Source of the DNA: Clostridium oryzae
GTDB lineage: Bacteria; Bacillota; Clostridia; Clostridiales; Clostridiaceae
Length of the DNA: 64,000 nucleotides
NCBI RefSeq assembly: GCF_002029235.1
Contig: NZ_MZGV01000004.1
Coordinates: forward strand, 62,001 to 126,000
Direction of reading: 5' to 3'
Shown here: positions 16,236 to 25,203 of the stretch, piece after piece
How the letters are laid out: the number at the start of each line of letters is the position of its first letter
How positions within the stretch are numbered: position 1 is the first letter of the stretch
Made by a program: the position numbers and the translations under genes
Notes under the pieces: generated by a model
What the model was told of the DNA's origin: nothing
The model's input: only the letters and a program-made list of their open reading frames with translations
Databases searched by the model: none

Positions 16236-17672
16236 AAAGAGAAACGACAAGGATTGTCTGTAGGTCATCTTACAATGATGGCACTAGGTACTGTTATAGG
16301 AGGTTCGTTTTTTCTTGGCTCAGCTGTAGCTATTAATGCCGCAGGACCATCTATTATAATATCATACATATTAGCTGGAATACTAGTTTATTTTATACTG
16401 TATGCTTTATCTGAAATAACTGTAGCAAATCCACATGTTGGTTCTTTTCATACATTTGCAGCGCAGATTTTTAGCCCTGGAATTGGATTTGTTGTAGGCT
16501 GGGTGTACTGGACTGGAATGGTTCTATCTATGTCTAGCGAGGCCACTGCTGTTTCAATTTTAATGCGTAATTGGCTTCCTAATATATCTATATCGCTGAT
16601 GGGAAGCTTGATAATAATAACTGTTACTTTGCTAAACCTGTTGGGAGCAGATAAATTAAGCAAGTTGGAAAGCAGCCTTGCAGCTGTGAAACTGCTGGCA
16701 ATAGTCTCTTTTATTATTGTATCAATACTATTGGTTTTAGGCATAACTAAAAAAGCTGCACCGGTTGGCATCGGAGTGTTAGCAAGAGAGCCTTTTGCAC
16801 CTGGTGGAATAAAAGGCATTGCTGGAAGTATGCTCATAGTTATGTTTGCTTATGCAGGTTTTGAAATAATCGGGTTAGCTGCTTCAGAAACGGTTAATCC
16901 GGAGGAAACAATTCCTAAAGCAATAAGAAATACCGTTCTAGGACTTGTAGTATTGTATATACTTTCTATACTTGCACTTCTTCCACTAGTTCCAACAGCT
17001 GTACTAAGTGAAAAAAGGAGCCCTATGGTAACCGCCCTGAACAGATATGGAATGGGTTGGGCTGGAACTGTTATGAATTTGGTGCTTATTACCGCTATAC
17101 TGTCAGCTTCACTAGCAGCTATGTTTGGGATTGGAAGGATGATGAGATCTCTTGCGTATGAGGGTCAGGCTCCAAGGTGGCTGAAGGATAAAACAAATGT
17201 GCCTTACCGTGGAATATTATTTTCTGGTTTTGCAATGCTATTAGCATTGTGGATGGGTCTTCTGTTTCCTAGAATGTATTTATTCTTAATAAGTTCAGGC
17301 AGTTTTGCCCTTCTATTTACCTACGCAGTAATTCTAGCTATTCAAATACGACTTCGTAGAATGCATGGATGTCCTCCGAAGGGAAAATGCCAGATGCCTG
17401 GATATCCCTATACCTCCTGGTTTACTTTAGTAAGTATGGTCATTATTATCTTAAGCATGCCATTTATTTCTGGGCAGGGTTCAGGACTTATAGCTGGGAT
17501 AGCGATGCTGGTGATATATTCCATTATGTATATAGTAACGAAATTTTTTATTAGTTCCAAAACTAAAAAAACTGTTGATAGAAGAATCAATATTAAAAGA
17601 TATCATAAAAATATTGTAGTAGAATTCTCTAAAGAGCTGACGGAAAAAGCCAATGATGGAAATAAAAACTAA
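16233..17672 (+). CDS. APC-family amino-acid permease
   Basis: 479 aa from the ATG at 16233 (GGAGG spaced 8). An in-frame start at 16104 would add 43 polar residues without a good ribosome site. About 12 membrane helices are visible, starting GHLTMMALGTVIGGSFFLGS, which is the APC TM1 unwound GxG region. YAGFEIIGLAASE is the TM6 substrate region and NPEETIPKAI follows. It resembles basic and neutral amino-acid permeases of the AAT/GABA group. The substrate is not decidable; its place between the c-di-AMP/ablB pair and a lysine-controlled permease makes lysine or an osmolyte-linked amino acid attractive but unproven. Confidence 0.85.
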   Translation: MKEKRQGLSVGHLTMMALGTVIGGSFFLGSAVAINAAGPSIIISYILAGILVYFILYALSEITVANPHVGSFHTFAAQIFSPGIGFVVGWVYWTGMVLSMSSEATAVSILMRNWLPNISISLMGSLIIITVTLLNLLGADKLSKLESSLAAVKLLAIVSFIIVSILLVLGITKKAAPVGIGVLAREPFAPGGIKGIAGSMLIVMFAYAGFEIIGLAASETVNPEETIPKAIRNTVLGLVVLYILSILALLPLVPTAVLSEKRSPMVTALNRYGMGWAGTVMNLVLITAILSASLAAMFGIGRMMRSLAYEGQAPRWLKDKTNVPYRGILFSGFAMLLALWMGLLFPRMYLFLISSGSFALLFTYAVILAIQIRLRRMHGCPPKGKCQMPGYPYTSWFTLVSMVIIILSMPFISGQGSGLIAGIAMLVIYSIMYIVTKFFISSKTKKTVDRRINIKRYHKNIVVEFSKELTEKANDGNKN

Positions 17673-17684
17673 GCTAGTACAACG

Positions 17685-17726
17685 AAATAATTCTACCTCA
17701 GGCCCCCTAGTGGTAGAATTATTTTA
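17685..17726 (+). terminator. Terminator after APC permease
   Basis: The 13-base perfect stem AAATAATTCTACC / GGTAGAATTATTT ends in T's; the loop is GC-rich. Confidence 0.75.
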
Positions 17727-17799
17727 AGGAATATGCTTTGATTTTCTTAAAAAATAAGTTTACTTAATCTTAAATATAGTGTATATTAAGACGCGTAAG

Positions 17800-17982
17800 T
17801 GAATAACTAAGGTAGAGGCGCAAAGTTTAAAAGTAAAACTGTGGAGATAAGCACTATGAAACGGTTCGAAAGGAAATTTTGCCGAAGTGTACAGCTAATG
17901 CTTTAATGCTGTAGCACTGGGCTTGTATAGAATATGTACAAGACTGTCACAAAGTGTAATTGTGGAGAGCTATCATTGTTGT
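17800..17982 (+). ncRNA. Lysine riboswitch (L box)
   Basis: The lysine aptamer landmarks appear in order: AAGGTAGAGGCGC, AGTTTAAAAGTAAAAC, CGAAAGGAAATTTTGCCGAA followed by GTG, CTGGGCTTGTAT, ACAAGACTGTCAC and GTGGAGAGCTATC. It is followed by an intrinsic terminator (18020-18052) and a LysP-like permease, so lysine should shut off its own uptake. These landmarks match the B. subtilis lysC leader closely. Confidence 0.93.
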
Positions 17983-18019
17983 GGAATTAATGCATATTAT
18001 CCTATTAAATACATGCTTA

Positions 18020-18052
18020 ATACCCTGAGTGTAGCCTCAGGGTATTTTTTTT
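18020..18052 (+). terminator. Lysine-riboswitch attenuator terminator
   Basis: ATACCCTGAG pairs with CTCAGGGTAT around a small loop, followed by eight T's, about 50 bases before the permease start. Confidence 0.88.
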
Positions 18053-18105
18053 ACTCGACTTAGTTAGTTCGCTTATCGGAAATATAACCGATAAGGAGGA
18101 GACAA

Positions 18106-19560
18106 ATGGATACTACAAGAGGAAAAAATACAGACTCACGTGGAGTTAAAAGAAGTTTGCAGGCAAGACATCTTAATATGATTGCTATGGGCGGAGCTAT
18201 AGGTACCGGAATATTTTTAGCACTTGGTGCAACAATTAAGCAGGCAGGTCCCGGGGGAGCACTTGTTGCTTATGCTTGTATAGGAGTTATGGTTTATTTT
18301 TTAATGACTAGCTTAGGAGAAATGGCAACCTTTATGCCTGTATCAGGATCATTTGAAACCTATGCTTCAAAGTTCGTTGATCCGTCCTTTGGATTTGCAC
18401 TTGGTTGGAACTACTGGTACAACTGGGCTATTACAGTTGCGGCTGAAATGGTTGCAGGTGCACTAATTATGAAATTTTGGTTTCCTAATGTGCCTGCTAT
18501 CATCTGGAGTGTTTTATTCCTTGCGATAATAGTTTTTCTAAATCTATTATCTGTGAAGGCTTATGGGGAGTCTGAATACTGGTTTGCAGGTATTAAAGTA
18601 GTTACTGTAATTGTGTTTTTATTAATAGGTACTGCAACTATTTTAGGTATATTAGGTGGTCATAGAATTGGGTTGCAAAACTTTACTATTAAAGATGCTC
18701 CATTTGTTGGAGGAGCAAAATCTATTTTTATGGTGTTTTTAATTGCAGGTTTCTCCTTTCAAGGAACAGAACTTGTTGGTATAGCTGCTGGAGAAAGTGA
18801 AAATCCTAAGAAGACCATACCTAAAGCAATCAATACAATCTTTTGGAGAATTATTGTTTTCTATTTAGGAACAATATTTGTAGTAAGTGCTATAATTCCT
18901 TATACGCAGGCTGGAGTTAATACAAGTCCATTCACACTAGTATTTGAAAGAGCTGGTATAGCAGCCGCAGCATCACTTATGAATGCAGTTATCTTAACTT
19001 CAGTATTATCCTGTGGAAACTCAGGAATGTATGCTTCAAGCAGAATGCTGTATGCAATGGCAAAGGAAGGAAAGGCACCTAGCTGGTTGGGAAAGCTTAA
19101 TGCAAGAGGAGTTCCAGTAAATGCATTACTATTAACTACACTTATAGCATCGGCTTGTTTCTTGACTGGAATTTATGCTGAAAGTACTGTTTATGTATGG
19201 CTCGTTGCGGCTTCAGGGCTTGCAGGTTTTCTTGCATGGGCTGGTATAGCAATATGCCACTACCGTTTTCGTAAAGCGTATGTTGTTCAAGGACATGATT
19301 TAAATAAACTTGTATATAGAGCGAAATTATTCCCACTTGGTCCAATGATGGCATTAACCTTATGTATAATTGTCATTTTAGGTCAGGGTTTTAGCTATTT
19401 TGAGGCTGCTAAAATTGATTGGAGCGGAGTAATATCTTCCTATATAGGATTACCGATCTTCTTGGGTTTATGGATTGGATATAAAAAGAAACATAAAACA
19501 AAGGTTGTTAACTTACAGGAAATTAATTTTGATATAGAGGATAATAATTCAGAAGAATAA
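18106..19560 (+). CDS. lysP: Lysine-specific permease (APC family)
   Basis: 484 aa with a polar N-terminus and 12 membrane helices. SLQARHLNMIAMGGAIGTGI followed by FLALG, and QGTELVGIAAGESENPKKTI followed by PKAI, are signature AAT/LysP-type segments. The upstream lysine riboswitch makes lysine the substrate with good confidence. It is monocistronic with a hairpin after the stop. AAGGAGGAG precedes the ATG. Confidence 0.9.
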   Translation: MDTTRGKNTDSRGVKRSLQARHLNMIAMGGAIGTGIFLALGATIKQAGPGGALVAYACIGVMVYFLMTSLGEMATFMPVSGSFETYASKFVDPSFGFALGWNYWYNWAITVAAEMVAGALIMKFWFPNVPAIIWSVLFLAIIVFLNLLSVKAYGESEYWFAGIKVVTVIVFLLIGTATILGILGGHRIGLQNFTIKDAPFVGGAKSIFMVFLIAGFSFQGTELVGIAAGESENPKKTIPKAINTIFWRIIVFYLGTIFVVSAIIPYTQAGVNTSPFTLVFERAGIAAAASLMNAVILTSVLSCGNSGMYASSRMLYAMAKEGKAPSWLGKLNARGVPVNALLLTTLIASACFLTGIYAESTVYVWLVAASGLAGFLAWAGIAICHYRFRKAYVVQGHDLNKLVYRAKLFPLGPMMALTLCIIVILGQGFSYFEAAKIDWSGVISSYIGLPIFLGLWIGYKKKHKTKVVNLQEINFDIEDNNSEE

Positions 19561-19619
19561 ACTTATTGACTGTAAAATTGTGTATTCTTTGTTTTAATTT
19601 CTGATTGTGCTGATTAAAT

Positions 19620-19656
19620 AAGCTGGAAGTTATTTTTATAAAATAATTCCCAGCTT
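19620..19656 (+). terminator. Hairpin after lysP
   Basis: AAGCTGGAAGTTATTTT can pair with AAAATAATTCCCAGCTT with two mismatches. There is no strong T-run, so termination is only probable. Confidence 0.5.
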
Positions 19657-19718
19657 ATTAATTCTTAAGGAAAAAATGTTCAATTTACTACTGTATAGTT
19701 TCTGCTTACATAATTCTA

Positions 19719-19783
19719 TTGACAGTTGCAAGTAAGTGGCTATAATTAAATTGTAAACCTATATTATAATTATGGTTTACAAT
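19719..19783 (+). promoter_or_regulatory. bioY promoter with BirA operator
   Basis: -35 TTGACA (19719-19724), 16-base spacer, -10 TATAAT (19741-19746). The operator ATTGTAAACC (19750-19759) and GGTTTACAAT (19774-19783) has perfect arms 14 bases apart. The arms equal the classical BirA site TTGTAAACC...GGTTTACAA. Placed at the start point, it should let biotinyl-5'-AMP-bound BirA repress. Confidence 0.85.
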
Positions 19784-19799
19784 AAGGGGGGGAAAAAAT

Positions 19800-20339
19800 A
19801 TGAAAATATCAACAAAGGATTTAACATTATGCGGACTTTTTGCGGCAATAACCTGTGTTTTAGCTCAGATATCTATTCAGCTGCCATTTAGTCCGGTGCC
19901 TTTTACATTGCAGGTTATGGCTGTTTACTTAGCTGGAGTAATATTAGGAGGTAAAAGAGGCTTTATATCACAACTTGTCTATGTAGCTTTAGGGGCAATT
20001 GGTGTGCCTGTTTTCGCTAATTTTACGGGAGGAGCTAGTATCATTTTAGGTCCTACAGGTGGATTTGTTATAGCATTTCCTTTTATGGCTCTTATTGCCG
20101 GATACTCTACAAATAAATATAAATCAAAGATATATATAGTAATAGCAATGATAATCGCTCTTCTATTTTGTTATATCTTCGGCGCTGTATGGCTTTCAGT
20201 GATAGGAAAAATGTCTTTCACCTCAGCACTTAAGGTCGCAGTTCTGCCATTTATACTCTTTGATGCAGTAAAAATTGTTATTGTAGCCATAATTGGTCTA
20301 AACGTTAGAACTAGGATTGTAGTAGGTGGTTTATCATGA
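19800..20339 (+). CDS. bioY: Biotin transporter BioY (S component)
   Basis: 179 aa, about six membrane helices. The BioY motifs FSPVPFTLQVMAVYLAG and GGKRG, then ANFTGGASIILGPTGGFVIA, are clear. It captures biotin in the membrane, alone or with an ECF energising module, which is not in the window. The BirA operator upstream confirms the biotin role. Its stop overlaps the DUF1284 start (ATGATAA). Confidence 0.95.
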   Translation: MKISTKDLTLCGLFAAITCVLAQISIQLPFSPVPFTLQVMAVYLAGVILGGKRGFISQLVYVALGAIGVPVFANFTGGASIILGPTGGFVIAFPFMALIAGYSTNKYKSKIYIVIAMIIALLFCYIFGAVWLSVIGKMSFTSALKVAVLPFILFDAVKIVIVAIIGLNVRTRIVVGGLS

Positions 20340-20746
20340 TAAAACTAAGACCGCACCATATTATGTGTTTTCAGGGTTACGAGGGAAAAGGGTATAGTCA
20401 ATCATTCGTTCTTAATATGAACAGGATACATAAAGAGCTTAATGAGAAAGCTGGCCTTAAAATTAAAATTGTTTTTTCCACGGATGATGTGTGTAAAAAG
20501 TGTCCTAATAAGCTATCGGAAAATTACTGCAGCTCCAATGAAAAGGTAATGAACTTGGATAGTAAGGTAATCCGTTATTTGAGATTAGAAGAAAAAATAT
20601 ATACGTATGCTGAGCTTGTAGATAAGTTAAGTCTAAGTATAAACGGAAAAATTATGGACGATGTCTGTGGAAAATGTGAGTGGTACAAAACAAGTAAGTG
20701 TAGGGCTAATATTTTGAATTTAGCTAAAGGAAAAATAGAACTTTAA
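20336..20746 (+). CDS. DUF1284 Cys-rich protein
   Basis: 136 aa opening RPHHIMCFQGYEGKGYSQSF, the hallmark of DUF1284. Cys clusters CKKCPN, YCSS, CGKCEWY and KCRAN suggest a metal or Fe-S site. The function is unknown. It is translationally coupled to bioY by a 4-base overlap, which hints at a link with biotin metabolism or simple co-transcription. Confidence 0.85.
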   Translation: MIKLRPHHIMCFQGYEGKGYSQSFVLNMNRIHKELNEKAGLKIKIVFSTDDVCKKCPNKLSENYCSSNEKVMNLDSKVIRYLRLEEKIYTYAELVDKLSLSINGKIMDDVCGKCEWYKTSKCRANILNLAKGKIEL

Positions 20747-20790
20747 TCATAATTGAAGCAGCCGAGGTAGTGTGCAATCATTTTTTACTT

Positions 20791-20830
20791 TTAATTAAAT
20801 TATGTGTTTTACCAATTGTAGATAGTTTTT
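20791..20830 (+). repeat. Dispersed repeat, diverged (copy E)
   Basis: TTAATTAAATTATGTGTTTT, then ACCAATTGTAGATAGTTTTT, aligns with copies A and D, but the DnaA-box-like site has two changes (TGTAGATAG). Confidence 0.4.
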
Positions 20831-21026
20831 CATAGATATCAAAATATGCATGTGTGACAAAAAATTACATGTTATGATAATAAACCTATAAAAAGCTTAA
20901 TAATCAATAAAAATAATAAAATTACATGGGATAATTGGAATTATTTAAAAAATCATGTATAATTATGACATGACATATCATACAATTGATATTCAAAAAA
21001 TACATAAAGTAAAGGTGGTCGTCAAA

Positions 21027-21422
21027 ATGATGGAAATTAAAGATCCTCAAGGTTTATATGAGATTAAGGTTGATTTGGAAAGAAGAATAGTGTATGAGAA
21101 CCATTTTAAGGGCCTATTCACAATTGAAGCTTTACAAAGAATGGACAAGGATTACAAGGAAAAAGTAATACCTGCGTTGGGTGGAAAGAAATGGGCTAAA
21201 TATTGTGATATGAGAAATTATCAATTGTCTAACATTGTAGATGAAATGAACACTCATCTTCAATATTGTATTGATCATGGATTAGAACATGCAGCTCTTA
21301 TTGTTGAGAGTGCTGTTGTCAAAATGCAAATGAATAGAACTGGCAGAAATACGCCTGTACCGCCTAATGCATTTACAGATGAAAAAGAAGCAGACGCATG
21401 GTTAAAGTCTGTAGGTCATTAA
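21027..21422 (+). CDS. Hypothetical protein, possibly STAS/SpoIIAA-like
   Basis: 131 aa from the ATG at 21027 behind AAGGTGG; an in-frame ATG further upstream has no ribosome site. It opens MMEIKDPQGLYEIKVDLERR, then a beta-strand/helix pattern (YENHFKGLFTIEALQRMDKD), ending DEKEADAWLKSVGH. The strand-helix alternation and the EAxxWL ending recall soluble STAS-like domains seen in clostridia, but no diagnostic motif is present and I do not recognise it firmly. It is monocistronic with a strong terminator. Confidence 0.6.
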   Translation: MMEIKDPQGLYEIKVDLERRIVYENHFKGLFTIEALQRMDKDYKEKVIPALGGKKWAKYCDMRNYQLSNIVDEMNTHLQYCIDHGLEHAALIVESAVVKMQMNRTGRNTPVPPNAFTDEKEADAWLKSVGH

Positions 21423-21426
21423 TAGT

Positions 21427-21463
21427 AAAAAGAGAATATCTCATTAAGAGATATTCTTTTTTT
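21427..21463 (+). terminator. Terminator
   Basis: AAAAGAGAATATCTC / GAGATATTCTTTTTT, a 15-base stem with a 5-base loop and T-run, after the STAS-like gene. Confidence 0.85.
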
Positions 21464-21575
21464 ACTAAAAATAGTTAAACATTTACTTTAATTCAAAAGT
21501 ATTCTTAGATAACATTATAGAAAGTTCAAAATAAATTATATTATATGATATAGAACATAAAGGGAGATGGAAATA

Positions 21576-23192
21576 TTGAGAATATCCGATGTAATAGTAA
21601 AATTATTGGAAATTAATGGTGTTAAATATATATTTGGTATACCTGCAAGTACGTTTGCAGGAATTAATGATGCGTTGAATGATAGTGACATAGAATATAT
21701 AATTACTAAAAATGAGGCAGGTGCTTCATATTCTGCTTCTAAGTACGCTGATCTATCTAAAAAAATAGGGGTATGTCTTTTAGCAGGTGGAGTAGGAGTA
21801 AGTAATGCTATAAACGGGATAAATGACGCTAAAAGAAACAAAGTACCTATGCTTATCATATGCGGTGATACGAAGAGAGCTTTTAATGGCAAGGGTGCCA
21901 TACAGGAATTAGACAATGAAAAAATGGTAAGTTCTATAACAAAATATGCTAAAAATATATTGAATGAGGACGAGGCAGTTTCTGAAATTGAAAAAGCTAT
22001 TAAAATTGCTATGACGCCGCCTTGCGGACCTGTTTTAATTTCAATACCTTTTGATGTGCAATTAGCAGAATTTAATGGGAGAATTAATAATCAAAAAATA
22101 CATATTCAATCAATTGAATGTGATGATGAAATGTTGCATGAAGCTATAAAAGAGATTAATAGTGTTAAACATGGAATTATTTTAGTAGGAAAAGGAGCAA
22201 GGGGACTCGGAGAAGAAATAAAAAGGTTAAGTAGAAAATTAAAATGGCCTATTATCTCGACACCTAATGCAAAAGGGGTTATTAATACCGACTTTGATTA
22301 TTATATAGGAAATTACGGGTTTTGTTCAGCAGATGGAGCAGTTGAATATATAGAAAAAGGGCAAATAGATTGTTTGTTAATTTTAGGCTCTTCATTAGGA
22401 CAAACAGCTACAAGAGATTTTAATGATGTGCTTGTTAGAAATAAGAAGGTTATAAGAATTGATTGGGATAGACAGGAATTTAATAAAGTATTTAATGAGG
22501 ATATATCTGTATATTATGATCTTAAAAAAGCAATGCCAATCCTCCATGAAAGCATTGCAGCAAAAGAATGTGTGTTTAAAAAGCCAATAGAAAACAAACC
22601 ATATGTTAAAAATCACACTGGAATATCTTTAAGGTTATTTTTTGAGAAAATGCCGGAAATTCTTCCTAAAGATACTTGTATAATAGGTGATATGGGAGAT
22701 TTCTTTAATTACATATTTAAATATATGCCGGTTACTAATGGAATAGATTATTTGACAAGTATGAATTATGCGTGCATGGGAACTGGAATTGCAGGAGCAA
22801 TGGGTGCATATTTAGCAGATACTAGTAAGACGTGTGCAGTAGTGGCAGGGGATGGAAGCTTTTATATGAATGGTGCAGAAATACTTACTGCTAGAGAGTA
22901 TAACATGCCGATAATATACTTCATCATAAACAATGCAATGCTTGGACTTGTAAGAAATGGTTCGAGAGTATTTATGGGCAGACAGTGTAAGGGAAAAGTT
23001 GAATTTAAAAGAAGTAATATAGCCTCAATTGCACAAGCTATGGGAGTTGATAGTGTAGTAATCAATTCTGTGGATGAAATAGATAGTATAAAACATTTGT
23101 TTGTAGATAGAAAGTCTCCGCTGGTTGTTGAAGTTGTTACAGACGGTACCGAAGTGTTCATAGATACAGATAGAATAAAAAAAGTAAACTAA
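21576..23192 (+). CDS. Thiamine-diphosphate-dependent enzyme (acetolactate synthase/decarboxylase-like)
   Basis: 538 aa. The start is most likely TTG at 21576, 9 bases after GGGAG; the ATG at 21567 directly touches the ribosome site. The N-terminal PYR domain holds the catalytic Glu in ITKNEAGASY (E47). A middle domain follows (about 190-320). The C-terminal PP domain has the ThDP motif GDGSFYMNGAEIL...IIYFIINN. It belongs to the IlvB/oxalyl-CoA decarboxylase/pyruvate oxidase superfamily, but I see no specific substrate signature. It is followed 25 bases later by a GAF-like gene that may report on it. Confidence 0.85.
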   Translation: MRISDVIVKLLEINGVKYIFGIPASTFAGINDALNDSDIEYIITKNEAGASYSASKYADLSKKIGVCLLAGGVGVSNAINGINDAKRNKVPMLIICGDTKRAFNGKGAIQELDNEKMVSSITKYAKNILNEDEAVSEIEKAIKIAMTPPCGPVLISIPFDVQLAEFNGRINNQKIHIQSIECDDEMLHEAIKEINSVKHGIILVGKGARGLGEEIKRLSRKLKWPIISTPNAKGVINTDFDYYIGNYGFCSADGAVEYIEKGQIDCLLILGSSLGQTATRDFNDVLVRNKKVIRIDWDRQEFNKVFNEDISVYYDLKKAMPILHESIAAKECVFKKPIENKPYVKNHTGISLRLFFEKMPEILPKDTCIIGDMGDFFNYIFKYMPVTNGIDYLTSMNYACMGTGIAGAMGAYLADTSKTCAVVAGDGSFYMNGAEILTAREYNMPIIYFIINNAMLGLVRNGSRVFMGRQCKGKVEFKRSNIASIAQAMGVDSVVINSVDEIDSIKHLFVDRKSPLVVEVVTDGTEVFIDTDRIKKVN

Positions 23193-23217
23193 TTTTAAAA
23201 GATAGAAGGAAAATAAT

Positions 23218-23676
23218 ATGAAAGTATTTAGTGAGCTGAAAGAAAGGTTAAAAGAAATAATTAAAGTAGATGAATTTGCATATCTTACTGTAAAAGATGA
23301 AGTTCAGGCATTTGCTTTTTATAAAGCAGATTCTGAGTTATTTAGTTTAGCTGAGTGGAAGAAGTTTCATCAGGAAGATTACCCTACTATAATAGCAAAA
23401 TCACCTGTTCTTGTAGATTTAGTAAAAAACAAAAAATATGTTGCAGTAGAAAATACTCATGCACTAGAAGTGCCTCAAAAAGAGTTCCAAATACTAAATA
23501 TATATAGCATATATTTATTCCCAGTGCTGCATAACAATTTAGTTGTTGGATTCGTAGATATTGCGTATATAGGAGATTATTATATAATTGATAAAGGTAC
23601 ACTGGATAAAATTCAGTGTTTAGTTTGTGAGTATAGTGAAAAGATATTGCAGACAGTAGAAGAATACAGTAAATAA
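23218..23676 (+). CDS. GAF-like domain protein
   Basis: 152 aa covering one domain with a helix-strand pattern and a closing helix (GTLDKIQCLVCEYSEKILQT), typical of stand-alone GAF domains. NIYSIYLFPVLHNNLVVGFV matches the central strands. No output domain is attached, so it may bind a small molecule and act through a partner. It is co-oriented with and close to the ThDP enzyme gene, so probably one operon. Confidence 0.55.
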   Translation: MKVFSELKERLKEIIKVDEFAYLTVKDEVQAFAFYKADSELFSLAEWKKFHQEDYPTIIAKSPVLVDLVKNKKYVAVENTHALEVPQKEFQILNIYSIYLFPVLHNNLVVGFVDIAYIGDYYIIDKGTLDKIQCLVCEYSEKILQTVEEYSK

Positions 23677-23753
23677 GTTTTATGCGATGAGCTGGTGTTT
23701 ATTTAGAAAACAGAAAGGCTATGCAAATTCTAATTCTCAAGTAAAGATGTTGA

Positions 23754-23775
23754 ATAAAGAAACTTTATTTTTTTT
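23754..23775 (+). terminator. Small hairpin with T-run
   Basis: ATAAAG-AAA-CTTTAT followed by eight T's; a weak but plausible end of the ThDP/GAF operon. Confidence 0.5.
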
Positions 23776-23827
23776 CTGAATGCTATATAATATTAGTATA
23801 ATATATCTGATGGAGGTTTAGACATAT

Positions 23828-24292
23828 ATGAATAACAGACTGACAGAAGAAAATATAAATAAGTTAAAAGAAGAATTAGAATATAGAATGACTGTAAAGA
23901 GAGCAGAAATAGCAAAAGAAAAAATGATTGCTGCTGCACATGGTGACAGGTCAGAAAATGCAGAATATAAAGAAGCTTGTGCTAACTATAGAGAAAATGA
24001 TAATAGAATACAATATTTATTAAATATGATTTCAACTGCAACTGTAATAGAAGATGAAAATATAGACAAGTCGGCATTAGGAGTTAATAGTAAAGCTAGA
24101 ATCAAATTTATTGAAGATGAATATGAAGATGTTATTTCATTAGCAACTACTATGGATTCAGATCCAGAAAATATGTGCATAAGTATAGAATCGGATTTGG
24201 GAAAAGCCTTAAACGGTAAAAAAGTTGGCGATATAGTTGAAGTCAATGCACCAAGTGGACAATACAAAGTAGAAGTATTAGAAATATTGTAA
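23828..24292 (+). CDS. greA: GreA/GreB-family transcription elongation factor
   Basis: 154 aa. Residues 1-75 form the antiparallel coiled coil (LTEENINKLKEELEYRMTVK, then GDRSENAEYKEA), whose acidic tip (D/E near GDRSENAEY) reaches the RNA polymerase secondary channel. The FKBP-like C-terminal domain ends GKALNGKKVGDIVEV, then PSGQYKVEVLEI. It stimulates transcript cleavage by stalled polymerase. It stands alone with its own GGAGG site, so it may be an extra paralogue of the housekeeping greA. Confidence 0.88.
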   Translation: MNNRLTEENINKLKEELEYRMTVKRAEIAKEKMIAAAHGDRSENAEYKEACANYRENDNRIQYLLNMISTATVIEDENIDKSALGVNSKARIKFIEDEYEDVISLATTMDSDPENMCISIESDLGKALNGKKVGDIVEVNAPSGQYKVEVLEIL

Positions 24293-24321
24293 AATATATT
24301 AATATTTAAACTAGGATAAAT

Positions 24322-25074
24322 TTAATATAAATAAGATATATGATTGAATTTACCAGTAAAAGAGTCAGGAAGCTTCTTCTCTGAGACTATATAGTTAACA
24401 TCCGAAATGTTTGCTACCCTGTAAGGAGCAGTTGAGGAAAAGCGATTATAAGGACATAAAAATACTTTTTCTTTTGAATGGGACAACATTTTTTTTCGAA
24501 TGGTTGTCTCATTTTCATTTGTATCAGTAATAATACCCTCTTTTGACAGAGCAGAAGATGTGAAAAAGAACATATCTGTATATATATTATCCAGCATTTC
24601 AAGAGCAAAGGAACCAGTTGTAATTACATCATTACAATCAGAAACCAGACCACCTATACAATATACTGATATATGTTTAGAAGCAAGGAGATGTGCTAAA
24701 CTAATATTGTTTGTAAAAACAGTAAGATTCATATCAGAAGTTAGAAAGGTTGAAAAATTTATTGCTGTCGTTGAGCTATCAATAAAAATAGAAGTGCCAT
24801 GTTTTATGAGGTTTGATGCAGTTCTTACTATAGCAACTTTCTCACGTCTATTTTCTTGAAGTCGAATGGAAAAGGGCGCCATGCCAGGTTGAGCAGAAAG
24901 TAGAGATACTCCGCCATGAGTTCTTTTAACTAATCCTCGATTTTCCAGATTCGTTAAATCTCTTCGAATGCTTGAAGGACTGATAAAGAGCTTTTGTGAT
25001 AAATATTCTACGGTGGCATATGAAGTTTCCTTTAAAAGTTTCATTATTTCATTCTCTCTCTGAATATTGCTCAT
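24322..25074 (-). CDS. DeoR-family transcriptional regulator
   Basis: 250 aa from the ATG at 25074 after AAAAGGAG. The N-terminal winged helix (QRENEIMKLLKETSYATVEY, then SPSSIRRDLTNLENRGLVKR and THGGV) is textbook DeoR. The C-terminal sugar-phosphate sensing domain carries FIDSSTTAINF. It is divergent from the HAD/glycerol-1-phosphate dehydrogenase pair with 129 bases between starts, and is therefore their likely repressor. Its effector would be a phosphorylated sugar or polyol. Confidence 0.9.
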   Translation of the reverse strand: MSNIQRENEIMKLLKETSYATVEYLSQKLFISPSSIRRDLTNLENRGLVKRTHGGVSLLSAQPGMAPFSIRLQENRREKVAIVRTASNLIKHGTSIFIDSSTTAINFSTFLTSDMNLTVFTNNISLAHLLASKHISVYCIGGLVSDCNDVITTGSFALEMLDNIYTDMFFFTSSALSKEGIITDTNENETTIRKKMLSHSKEKVFLCPYNRFSSTAPYRVANISDVNYIVSEKKLPDSFTGKFNHISYLY

Positions 25075-25101
25075 GAACAATGCTCCTTTTCATCTGTGAT
25101 G

Positions 25102-25169
25102 TGCTCATATCTGATTATTTTTCATAATCAACGCCAGCTATTGACTATATGAGCATTATTTAATATTAT
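25102..25169. promoter_or_regulatory. Divergent promoter region with 9-base inverted repeat
   Basis: TGCTCATAT (25102-25110) and ATATGAGCA (25147-25155) are perfect arms centred between the DeoR and HAD genes. On the plus strand -35 TTGACT (25141-25146), a 17-base spacer and -10 TATTAT (25164-25169) form a good promoter whose spacer holds one arm. The other arm falls in the DeoR promoter area. This suits DeoR repression of both directions. Confidence 0.6.
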
Positions 25170-25203
25170 ACTCTCATAAATAGCAATTAGAAAGGAGATT
25201 TTC

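Noticed and set aside
23387..23602. 71-aa minus-strand frame
   Set aside because: Antisense to the GAF-like gene, no ribosome site, rich in Leu/Tyr/Ile as expected from an AT-rich shadow.
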